Shown here piece after piece: positions 1 to 5,858 of a stretch of DNA of 5,858 nucleotides. Within the stretch, counting starts at the first letter, position 1; every line of letters starts with the position of its first letter. A program made the position numbers and the translations under genes. The notes beneath the pieces are model-generated. The model did not search any database and was not told the DNA's origin. It saw only the letters and a list, made by a program, of their open reading frames with translations. Source of the stretch: Candidatus Sabulitectum sp. (GTDB lineage: Bacteria > Fermentibacterota > Fermentibacteria > Fermentibacterales > Fermentibacteraceae); NCBI GenBank assembly GCA_023145935.1, contig JAGLDB010000123.1, positions 1 to 5,858 of the forward strand, given 5' to 3'.

Positions 1-1126
1 AAACTCTGTAAAGAACCGTAGGAGCTGTTAGAACAAGACTCATGCCGAATTCTCTCTCAAGTCTTTCCTGAACAACTTCCAGATGCAGAAGTCCAAGAAA
101 TCCACACCGGAAACCGAACCCCAGACCTACAGAACTCACTTTTTCAAACACCAGCGAAGCGTCATTCAATTTCAGCTTATCCATGGCAAGAGCAAGATCA
201 TTGTAATCTTCACTGGATATGGGAAAAAGACTTGAGAAAACAACCGGTTTGGCCTGAGCGAATCCGCCCAGCATCTCTTTAGCCGGACTCAACTTTGTTG
301 TTATTGTTTCACCGCTTCTCACGTCGCTGACGCTTTTAATTCCTGCGATGATGTAACCGACATCTCCATTGTTCAGAATGTCACATTTTTCACGCTGTAT
401 ACCCAGATGACCAATTTCTTCAACGCGATACTCATTACCCCTGGCCATAAGAAGAATATCCTGGTCTCTTCTCATCACTCCGTCTACCACTCTGAAGTAA
501 GCGATTACTCCTCTATAGGGATCAAAAATGCTGTCAAACACCCTTGCACGCAGTGGAGCATCAGGATCTCCAGCTGGTGGAGGTATCCGTTCCATAATGA
601 CTTCAAGAAGCTCTTCAATGCCCTGACCTGTCTTTGCACTGACCATAACAGCTCCGTCTGGATCAAGACCGAGTTCATTGTCGATCTCATACAGAGTCTC
701 ATCTATATTGGCAGACGGAAGATCGATCTTGTTTACAACCGGTATTATTTCCAGCTCCTGCTCCATGGCCTTGTAAAGATTAGCCACTGTCTGCGCTTCA
801 ACGCCCTGAGCAGCATCAACCACAAGCAGAGCTCCTTCGCAGGAAGCAAGTGCCCTGCTAACCTCGTAGCTGAAATCGACATGCCCCGGCGTATCGATAA
901 GATTCAATTGAAACTGCTCACCTGCTTTATTTTTGCAGTACATGGTAACAGCGGTACTCTTTATGGTAATGCCGCGCTCACGCTCAATATCCATGGAATC
1001 AAGCATCTGATTGTGAAATTCACGATCAGAAACCGAACCGGTTGCCTGAAGAAGTCTGTCAGCAAGGGTTGATTTACCATGATCTATATGAGCTATTATG
1101 CAGAAATTTCGAATATTCTTTTGCAA
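1..1126 (-). CDS. lepA: Elongation factor 4 (LepA), translational GTPase, N-terminal 375 residues; C-terminus beyond the left edge
   Basis: Translating the minus strand from a TTG at 1126 gives an uninterrupted frame to the window edge. LepA is a ribosome-associated translational GTPase linked to elongation and initiation quality. Visible GTPase motifs: P-loop AHIDHGKST at residues 12-20, switch I RERGIT at 49-54, DTPGH at 78-82, NKID at 132-135 and SAK at 163-165. The beta-barrel domain II follows (about 190-280), then an EF-G-like domain III carrying GFGFRCGFLGLLH near residues 336-348, typical of LepA and not of EF-G, TypA or RF3. The family is about 600 residues long, so roughly 225 lie outside. 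The TTG start is well supported: a perfect AGGAGG sits 6 nt upstream, and the next methionine comes after the P-loop. No frameshift was seen when all 375 codons were read. It is divergent from the acyltransferase gene. The identification is very secure. Confidence 0.97.
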   Translation of the reverse strand, partial: MQKNIRNFCIIAHIDHGKSTLADRLLQATGSVSDREFHNQMLDSMDIERERGITIKSTAVTMYCKNKAGEQFQLNLIDTPGHVDFSYEVSRALASCEGALLVVDAAQGVEAQTVANLYKAMEQELEIIPVVNKIDLPSANIDETLYEIDNELGLDPDGAVMVSAKTGQGIEELLEVIMERIPPPAGDPDAPLRARVFDSIFDPYRGVIAYFRVVDGVMRRDQDILLMARGNEYRVEEIGHLGIQREKCDILNNGDVGYIIAGIKSVSDVRSGETITTKLSPAKEMLGGFAQAKPVVFSSLFPISSEDYNDLALAMDKLKLNDASLVFEKVSSVGLGFGFRCGFLGLLHLEVVQERLEREFGMSLVLTAPTVLYRV

Positions 1127-1202
1127 GTTTTTCCTCCTGTGTTAAGTGTAATATGTTCGGTATTCGGTTGTCATTCCAAACAGCTAAAAAAGGGGAAGAA
1201 AA
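1127..1202. promoter_or_regulatory. Divergent intergenic region with ribosome binding sites for lepA and the acyltransferase; promoters only weakly visible
   Basis: These 76 bp must hold the starts of both divergent genes unless transcription enters from farther away. Seen directly: CCTCCT at 1133-1138, which is AGGAGG for lepA on the minus strand, and GGGGA at 1192-1196 for the plus-strand gene. A weak minus-strand sigma-70-like pair can be drawn: TTGGAA (1179-1174) and CATATT (1155-1150), 18 bp apart, each matching 4 of 6 consensus bases. On the plus strand TAATAT (1149-1154) resembles a -10 box but lacks a -35 at proper distance, and TTGTCA (1168-1173) lacks a -10. The promoter calls are inference; the ribosome binding sites are firm. 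Confidence 0.4.
1133..1138 (-). promoter_or_regulatory. Shine-Dalgarno of lepA (AGGAGG), fixes the TTG start
   Basis: A perfect AGGAGG lies 6 nt before the TTG at 1126-1124. It decides the start, because no ATG or GTG in this frame lies close by and the P-loop begins only 12 codons in. Confidence 0.9.
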
Positions 1203-1715
1203 ATGCCGATTTTCAAGAAGGAAAAAAAGAACAAAAACAAGACCGTGGAAACCACCGAGAATCCCCTGCAGATCATCAATAACTGCAAAATTGGTGAAGG
1301 AACGAAGATCTGGAATTTTGTGAATATCTACGGATGTAAAATAGGCAGGGACAGCATGGTGGGATGCTTCTGTGAAATCCAGAAAGGGGTAAAGATAGGT
1401 GATCGCACCCGAATTCAGAGTCACTCTTTTGTTTGTGAACTTGTTGAGATCGGCAACGACTGCTTTATCGGCCACGGTGTGATGTTCATAAATGATGTTT
1501 ATCCACCACAGCCGGATCCCTCAATGTGGAAGCATACTGTTATCGAAGACGGGGTAAGCATAGGCTCCAATGCCACGATCCTCCCGGTGAGAATCGGAAA
1601 AGGTGCTGTAATCGGTGCCGGTGCAGTTGTAACTAAAGATGTACCGGATGGAACAGTCATCGCTGGTAATCCAGCCAGTTTCATGAGATTTAGCAGTGCT
1701 GGGGATAAGGAGTAA
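1203..1715 (+). CDS. Left-handed beta-helix (hexapeptide repeat) acyltransferase, WbpD/FdtC-like sugar N-acetyltransferase family
   Basis: This 170-residue protein is almost wholly hexapeptide repeats of the [IV]-G-x-x-x form, running from about residue 24 to 157 (for example CKIGEG 28-33, VKIGDR 63-68, VEIGND 81-86, VSIGSN 118-123, VRIGKG 129-134, VIGAGAVV 136-143) and closing with the usual VIAGNPA at 152-158. Such proteins form trimeric left-handed beta-helices that move acetyl or other acyl groups from a CoA (or ACP) donor. The block WNFVNIYG (37-44), QSHSFVCE (72-79) and GHGVMFINDVYP (90-101) resembles bacterial N-acetyltransferases of 3-amino sugars in O-antigen, S-layer or LPS precursors (WbpD, WlbB, FdtC); the exact substrate cannot be read. 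It has an unusual lysine-rich start (8 Lys in the first 13 residues) and six cysteines. The ATG has GGGGA 6 nt upstream. It ends 6 bp before glgP, whose ribosome binding site lies within this gene's last codons, so the two are probably one operon. No other cell-surface sugar genes are visible nearby. Confidence 0.88.
   Translation: MPIFKKEKKNKNKTVETTENPLQIINNCKIGEGTKIWNFVNIYGCKIGRDSMVGCFCEIQKGVKIGDRTRIQSHSFVCELVEIGNDCFIGHGVMFINDVYPPQPDPSMWKHTVIEDGVSIGSNATILPVRIGKGAVIGAGAVVTKDVPDGTVIAGNPASFMRFSSAGDKE
1707..1712 (+). promoter_or_regulatory. Shine-Dalgarno of glgP (AAGGAG), inside the end of the acyltransferase gene
   Basis: AAGGAG lies 9 nt before the TTG at 1722 and overlaps the last two sense codons of the upstream gene. 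This supports the TTG as start and suggests translational coupling between the two genes. Confidence 0.75.
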
Positions 1716-1721
1716 CAGGTT

Positions 1722-4268
1722 TTGAAATCAAGGATATACAGGGTAATCCCAAAGGTACCGGAAAAGCTTGAAGATCTTAAAAAAATAGCAGAGAACACGT
1801 GGTGGAGCTGGAACAAGAAGGCAGTTGAACTGTTCCGTTCCATGGATCAGGACCTGTGGGAAAGAACACACCATAACCCCACTCTTCTTCTGGGAAGGAT
1901 CAGTCAGAACAAACTGCATGAGTTGTCGGAGGATCAGGTATTTCTCTCTGCACTGAACGAAGTATCAAGCCGGATGAATGAGTATCTGAGTCGTTCAACC
2001 TGGTTCAGCAAACATCATACCGACTCAGTAAAGCCAGGAGAGGTAATTGCATACTTCTCGGCTGAATTCGGACTCCATGAAAGCCTGCCGATCTACTCCG
2101 GTGGTCTTGGTGTTCTCGCTGGTGACACTCTGAAAAGCACCAGTGACCTTGGCCTGCCTGTTGTGGGGATCTCTATTCTTTACAGACAGGGGTACTTCAA
2201 CCAGTATCTGAACAGCGATGGATGGCAGCAGGAAAGCTATTCAGTTAACGATTATTCCAATATGCCGGTAGAACGGGTACGAGATGCAAAAGGGAATGCA
2301 GTAACAATTATGGTTCCCATGGGAGACGAAAGGGTACTTGCTGCAGTCTGGGAAATAAAGGTTGGACGGGTAAAACTATTCCTGCTCGATACCAACCTCC
2401 TTGAGAATACCCCTGAAAACAGGGAGATTACAGGGCAGTTGTACGGCGGCGACAAGGAAATGCGTATTCGACAGGAGATCCTTCTGGGAGCCGGTGGAAT
2501 AATGGCTCTGCGGGCAATGGGGCTGGTTCCTGTTGTAAGGCATATTAACGAAGGTCATTCCGGATTCCTGATCGTAGAGATGATGGCTCATTACATAGAG
2601 ACAGGGCTCTCATTCGCAGAAGCCAGAGAAATGGTCACTGCGGGAAATGTATTCACAACACACACTCCGGTGCCTGCGGGTAATGAAGAATTCCATCATG
2701 ATCTTGTTCTTCGTTATCTGCGCCCCTACTTGGACAGAGTAGGCTTGAACAATAAATCATTTCTCAAATTCGGCAGCCAGCCTTCATCCCAAAACTTCTC
2801 AATGACTGTTTTTGCTCTGAATTTTTCCAGGAAGGCCAATGGAGTAAGCAGACTCCACGGTGAAGTATCAAGGAATATCTGGAGAAATGTCTGGCCGCGA
2901 TTGCCTGAATCCGAAATTCCAGTAGGCCATGTTACAAACGGTGTTCACGAAAACACATGGGTCTCCGGAGAGATAAGAAGACTTCTTCAAAGGTACATAG
3001 GAAGCACATCACCGAAAACCCCCGGAGATGAGAATTTCTGGAAGAAGATCGCAAGGATTCCCGATTCCGAACTATGGATAGCTCATGAAAGACTTCGGGC
3101 AAGGCTGGTAGGCTACGCAAGAAAAAAATGGGCTGATCAACTGGAAAGCATGGGAATCAGAGGTCTTCCCCAGCAGAATATGCCTGTGCTGAACCCTGAT
3201 GTGCTCACAATAGGCTTTGCAAGAAGGTTTGCTACCTACAAGAGGGCGTCACTGCTTCTAAGCGATCTTGACAGGTTAACTGATCTGCTCAACAACACTT
3301 CAAGACCAATTCAGGTTATCTTTGCCGGCAAAGCACATCCCCATGACAACGGCGGAAAAGACCTTATCAGAGAAGTTTTCCACGCTTCTCTCAGCAAAGA
3401 TCTGTACGGAAAACTTATTTATCTGTCCGATTACAACATGGACATGGCCCGGCACATGGTTCACGGTGTAGATATCTGGCTTAACACTCCAAGAATTCCC
3501 ATGGAAGCAAGCGGTACCAGCGGCATGAAAGCTGCCATGAACGGTATTCCTCACTGCAGTGTACTGGATGGATGGTGGGCGGAAGGTTATCGCCCTGACA
3601 GGGGCTGGGCCATCGGTAACGGAGAAACCTATGAAGATTCTGCTCTGCAGGACAGAATAGAGGCGAAAGCACTGTATGATCTGCTGGAGAATATGATTGC
3701 TCCATTGTTCTACGACAGAGGGAACGGCGGGATTCCCACAGGCTGGACAGCAATGATGAAACAATCAATGTACATGGCTCTTTCAGAATTCAACACAAAC
3801 CGGATGGTTGCCCAGTATACAGATAACTACTACATGCCTGCTCTGGATTTCTCCAGATCTCTTGGTCTAAATCACATGGAAGGTGCAAAAGAGCTTGCTA
3901 ACTGGAAAGAAGCAGTGCGTGAAAAATGGCATGGAATAACAATTGACAGCGTCGATCCGCAAGAGACAGACAAGACACTCACCGTAGGAGATACGATTAA
4001 GATCACAGCAAGACTGAGAGCGCCTGGACTCAGTGCTGACGATCTCTCTGTTGAGACTCAGTTCGGCGAAGCCTCAGGCGACAACTGGTTGTCCGGCAGA
4101 ACCTCCACTGTCCTGAAATACATCCGGGAGGAAAACGGATTACTCATTTTTACAGGCTCGATCTCCTGCTCGGAAGCAGGACGGTTTGGTTTCACAGTAA
4201 GAGTACTACCGGCTCACCCTAAATATGGAAGGGTTGTTGAACCCGGTCTTGTTCACTGGTGGGAATAA
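1722..4268 (+). CDS. glgP: Alpha-glucan (glycogen/maltodextrin) phosphorylase, GT35 family, PLP-dependent, DUF3417-containing type
   Basis: Encodes 848 residues from a TTG start, about full length for the TIGR02094-type phosphorylases. The enzyme cleaves alpha-1,4-glucans with phosphate to release glucose-1-phosphate, in the cytoplasm. The first ~100 residues (with NTWWSWN near 25-31) match the DUF3417 N-terminal domain of this subgroup. Then come YFSAEFG (111-117), SGGLGVLAGD (126-135), NEGHS (276-280), FTTHTPVPAGNEEF (from 311), VSRLHGEVSR (375-384) and HVTNGVHENTW (403-413). The phosphate/PLP-site segment ARRFATYKR is at 500-508, IFAGKAHP at 533-540, and the cofactor lysine is K603 in EASGTSGMKAAMNG. 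The SGM in place of the GNM of classic GlgP/MalP marks the divergent short-type subgroup. Residues from about 740 on form a beta-rich C-terminal region. All key motifs are intact. It follows the acyltransferase by 6 bp and overlaps the convergent lipoprotein gene by 16 bp. The preferred glucan length cannot be told from sequence. Confidence 0.95.
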   Translation: MKSRIYRVIPKVPEKLEDLKKIAENTWWSWNKKAVELFRSMDQDLWERTHHNPTLLLGRISQNKLHELSEDQVFLSALNEVSSRMNEYLSRSTWFSKHHTDSVKPGEVIAYFSAEFGLHESLPIYSGGLGVLAGDTLKSTSDLGLPVVGISILYRQGYFNQYLNSDGWQQESYSVNDYSNMPVERVRDAKGNAVTIMVPMGDERVLAAVWEIKVGRVKLFLLDTNLLENTPENREITGQLYGGDKEMRIRQEILLGAGGIMALRAMGLVPVVRHINEGHSGFLIVEMMAHYIETGLSFAEAREMVTAGNVFTTHTPVPAGNEEFHHDLVLRYLRPYLDRVGLNNKSFLKFGSQPSSQNFSMTVFALNFSRKANGVSRLHGEVSRNIWRNVWPRLPESEIPVGHVTNGVHENTWVSGEIRRLLQRYIGSTSPKTPGDENFWKKIARIPDSELWIAHERLRARLVGYARKKWADQLESMGIRGLPQQNMPVLNPDVLTIGFARRFATYKRASLLLSDLDRLTDLLNNTSRPIQVIFAGKAHPHDNGGKDLIREVFHASLSKDLYGKLIYLSDYNMDMARHMVHGVDIWLNTPRIPMEASGTSGMKAAMNGIPHCSVLDGWWAEGYRPDRGWAIGNGETYEDSALQDRIEAKALYDLLENMIAPLFYDRGNGGIPTGWTAMMKQSMYMALSEFNTNRMVAQYTDNYYMPALDFSRSLGLNHMEGAKELANWKEAVREKWHGITIDSVDPQETDKTLTVGDTIKITARLRAPGLSADDLSVETQFGEASGDNWLSGRTSTVLKYIREENGLLIFTGSISCSEAGRFGFTVRVLPAHPKYGRVVEPGLVHWWE

Positions 4269-5290
4269 ATGTAAACCCTGCCTGGATTATCGGTAAGCAC
4301 AATAATAGTCTGGCCGTCTTGAGTGGAGAAGGCCAGATCGGCGTACTGCATGCAGTAAATAGATGGTGCAAAGATCATGTTATCCGAATTCAGTATTGAT
4401 ACACGAGTCTCTGATCTTCTGGGAGCTATGATAACATCTGTTCCAGGTATTACATCACAGATCTGATATGGATTTGTTGCGGGTAGTTCGTGTAGTAATT
4501 CTCCGCTGTTTCCATCGTAGAGATACACCACAGGTTTAATGGAGTACTGATTAAAAACAATGATGTCTCCGGAGGTGTTATAGATAAATGGTCCTGGCCG
4601 TTCTAACAGGTGAAGCGTATCAGCAAGCTGCATGGTAGCCACATCAACCTGGAGTAGAAACTGCTTTGATGAATTGCTCAAAAGCAGTTTCCCGGAATCA
4701 AACGACATTGCTGCCCTGGTGATAGGCCACCCGGTCTCAAATTCGCCCAGGGTTGAACCGGTTAAAACATCAATTTTCCTGGACATCCACTCAGGCCCCA
4801 GGAAACAGATCACCAGGTTGCTGTTCCCTTCAGTAAGAAACAATTCAGAAATAAACGATTCATTCTGATAAAGCAATTCGGGTGTGCCGTCAGGCAACTG
4901 GATTCTGTAGATGTCTTTGCCCTGGGCGTCTTCCAGGTACAAAACTTCCGAAACTCGATCTAAAGCATAATCGCCGGGATCAAACCCCAGGGGAAGAGTG
5001 TCTTTTTCCACAGGAGATGGATTCATATTCAAACGGGGATCGGAGAGAGAAAAAGACTCAATTATCTCAGCGTCACCATCCAGAACATAGACTCGTCCGT
5101 TTAAGGAAAAAGCACCGGAGAATACTGAAGTGATAACAGCATACCCCTTGAGCAATGAGGGATATTCGGGGTTGGTGTACTGAGCTGTTCCTGCAGGTTC
5201 AACGCTGTCAACGCAGGATGAGACGAAAATAGCAGACAGAATAATAATAATCAGGGCAAAATATCTGACGGGGTCAGATAGCATTCTCAT
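4253..5290 (-). CDS. Putative lipoprotein with a beta-propeller-like repeat fold (complete member of a tandem paralogous pair)
   Basis: Not a named family that I recognise. From ATG 5290 it has 345 residues: a short n-region with Arg2 and Arg9, a hydrophobic stretch FALIIIILSAIFV (11-23) and a lipobox-like VSSC (23-26), so Cys26 is the likely lipidated residue. The mature part is beta-rich and consists of about seven irregular units of 30-45 residues, each pairing a (V/L/I)-rich strand with a 'x-V-Y-x-(Y/L)-D' or similar strand (GRVYVLD, EVLYLED, VVYLYDG, GRVYIY at the very end), as in YVTN/WD-like propellers where the last strand closes on the N-terminus. Motifs shared with the upstream paralogue: FLGPEW, EFETGWPI, YNTSG, VFNQY, APRRS, NMIFAPSI. 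The start is uncertain: GTG 5317, ATG 5296, ATG 5290 and ATG 5284 are all in frame; 5290 is preferred because GGAAGGG (5306-5300) lies 9 nt upstream. This start overlaps the preceding gene by 17 bp. Function unknown; an envelope-anchored binding or scaffold role is inference. Confidence 0.85.
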   Translation of the reverse strand: MRMLSDPVRYFALIIIILSAIFVSSCVDSVEPAGTAQYTNPEYPSLLKGYAVITSVFSGAFSLNGRVYVLDGDAEIIESFSLSDPRLNMNPSPVEKDTLPLGFDPGDYALDRVSEVLYLEDAQGKDIYRIQLPDGTPELLYQNESFISELFLTEGNSNLVICFLGPEWMSRKIDVLTGSTLGEFETGWPITRAAMSFDSGKLLLSNSSKQFLLQVDVATMQLADTLHLLERPGPFIYNTSGDIIVFNQYSIKPVVYLYDGNSGELLHELPATNPYQICDVIPGTDVIIAPRRSETRVSILNSDNMIFAPSIYCMQYADLAFSTQDGQTIIVLTDNPGRVYIYSHQ

Positions 5291-5858
5291 ACACATACGC
5301 CCTTCCCGGAGAGTCACACATCACAATTATTAAATCGTTGTCCAAAGAAGAAAATACCCGTTCAGCGTAAGAAAAGCAGAAAATGGAGGGAGCAAAGATC
5401 ATGTTCTCGCTGTTCAGCACAGATATACGATTGTCTGATCTTCTAGGTGCAAGAACCACATCAGTGCCTGGCATAAGGAAACAGTATTTGTATGGATTCA
5501 CGCTTTCAATAACATCTGTAATTGCCTTTGTTTCTCCATCAATCAGATAGACCCTCGGGTGAATTGTGTACTGATTAAAAACCACAATATTGCCGCTTGT
5601 GTTGTACAGGAAAGGGCTGATCCTTTCCGGAACCGGAATAGAATCCAGCTTCTGCAGGGTGTTAGCATCTATCTCAATAAGATATTTCCTTCCTGAATTA
5701 TTCAGCAGAAGTCTTGTCTCATCAACAGAAAGAGCAGCTCTGCTGATAGGCCAGCCAGTTTCGAACTCATCTTCAACCTGGCCTGTTACAGAATTAATAC
5801 TTCTCACAAGCCATTCAGGGCCCAAAAAGCATATCAGAAGGGAATTGCCGTTGTTCAC
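5274..5858 (-). CDS. Beta-propeller-like protein, paralogue of the downstream lipoprotein; C-terminal 194 residues, N-terminus beyond the right edge
   Basis: The frame is open from the window edge to a TGA at 5274-5276. The GTG at 5858 is unlikely to be the true start, because the fragment aligns with only the last ~194 residues of the neighbouring lipoprotein, leaving about 150 residues, including any signal peptide, outside. A hand alignment gives about 103 identities in 193 positions (~53 %) with one single-residue gap. Conserved blocks are FLGPEW, EFETGWPI, YNTSG, VFNQY, PGTDV, APRRS, NMIFAPSI and PGR. The least conserved part is the segment after VYLIDGE, matching VYLYDGN in the partner, probably a surface loop or strand. 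It lies upstream of the partner in the same direction and overlaps it, so the two are probably co-transcribed and translationally coupled. By homology it is likely also a secreted or lipid-anchored propeller, but its export signal cannot be seen. No function can be named. Confidence 0.85.
   Translation of the reverse strand: MNNGNSLLICFLGPEWLVRSINSVTGQVEDEFETGWPISRAALSVDETRLLLNNSGRKYLIEIDANTLQKLDSIPVPERISPFLYNTSGNIVVFNQYTIHPRVYLIDGETKAITDVIESVNPYKYCFLMPGTDVVLAPRRSDNRISVLNSENMIFAPSIFCFSYAERVFSSLDNDLIIVMCDSPGRAYVYENAI
5300..5306 (-). promoter_or_regulatory. Probable Shine-Dalgarno (GGAAGGG) of the lipoprotein gene, within the upstream paralogue
   Basis: GGAAGGG on the minus strand sits 3 nt from ATG 5296, 9 nt from ATG 5290 and 15 nt from ATG 5284, so 5290 is the best-spaced start. 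The site also encodes part of the conserved SPGR tail of the upstream protein. Confidence 0.5.

Larger units (their letters stand above)
4253..5858. repeat. Tandem gene duplication, period about 1024 bp (two propeller paralogues)
   Basis: The two minus-strand genes repeat each other head to tail. Beside protein identity near 53 %, short exact DNA matches remain in register: a 14-bp block at 4368-4381 recurs at 5392-5405, and a 15-bp block at 4544-4558 recurs at 5568-5582, both offset by 1024 bp. The matches are scattered and most third positions differ, so the duplication is old and under protein-level selection rather than recent. Whether more copies lie beyond the right edge cannot be seen. 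Confidence 0.8.

Noticed and set aside
407..1072. Plus-strand open frame of 221 codons opposite lepA
   Set aside because: The minus strand here encodes LepA with every GTPase motif intact; the plus-strand frame has no recognisable domain and is an antisense shadow.
1149..1173. Plus-strand TAATAT and TTGTCA considered as promoter boxes for the acyltransferase operon
   Set aside because: They are in the wrong order and neither has a partner box at 16-18 bp, so no sigma-70 promoter can be supported on that strand.
1074..1475. Minus-strand open frame of 133 codons across the lepA-acyltransferase gap
   Set aside because: It runs against the hexapeptide-repeat gene and through both ribosome binding sites, has no family resemblance, and is a shadow.
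3300..3764. Minus-strand open frame of 154 codons inside glgP
   Set aside because: It is antisense to the PLP-lysine region of glgP, its product is rich in Cys, His and Pro in a way typical of shadow frames, and no domain is seen.
4309..4337. Inverted repeat TCTGGCC / GGCCAGA just after the glgP stop, considered as a terminator
   Set aside because: The loop is 15 nt, no T-run follows on the plus strand, and the stretch is coding on the minus strand; too weak to call.
4632..5133. Two plus-strand open frames opposite the lipoprotein gene
   Set aside because: The minus-strand protein is supported by a conserved paralogue; these frames have neither homology nor good ribosome sites.

Overview
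The window shows ordinary chromosomal DNA from a bacterium of moderate GC content (mid-40s % by eye, not computed). It holds five genes packed tightly. A lipoprotein signal peptide and a nucleotide-sugar-type acetyltransferase suggest a cell with an outer envelope (diderm). The LepA sequence has a general resemblance to FCB-type or related candidate-phylum bacteria, but this is an impression only and no taxon can be assigned. I see no mobile element, CRISPR array, tRNA, rRNA or phage gene.

Layout. Positions 1-1126 (minus strand) hold the first 375 codons of lepA (elongation factor 4), running off the left edge. A 76-bp gap with ribosome binding sites for both sides separates it from a divergent two-gene unit on the plus strand: a left-handed beta-helix (hexapeptide repeat) acyltransferase (1203-1715), then 6 bp later an alpha-glucan phosphorylase of the GT35 family, glgP (1722-4268). 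The phosphorylase overlaps tail-to-tail by 16 bp with a minus-strand pair of paralogous beta-propeller-like proteins: a complete lipoprotein (4253-5290) and, upstream of it in the same transcript, the C-terminal 194 residues of a sister protein (5274-5858, cut by the right edge). The pair are about 53 % identical over the shared part and come from a tandem duplication.

How the genes relate. lepA is a translation factor and is probably independent of the rest. The acyltransferase and glgP are probably co-transcribed and translationally coupled; glgP would release glucose-1-phosphate from glycogen or maltodextrin, which could feed sugar-nucleotide synthesis, but that link is inference. The propeller pair has no assignable function beyond an envelope location.

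I found no clear new system. The most unusual item is the tandem propeller lipoprotein pair with strikingly conserved motifs of unknown role.
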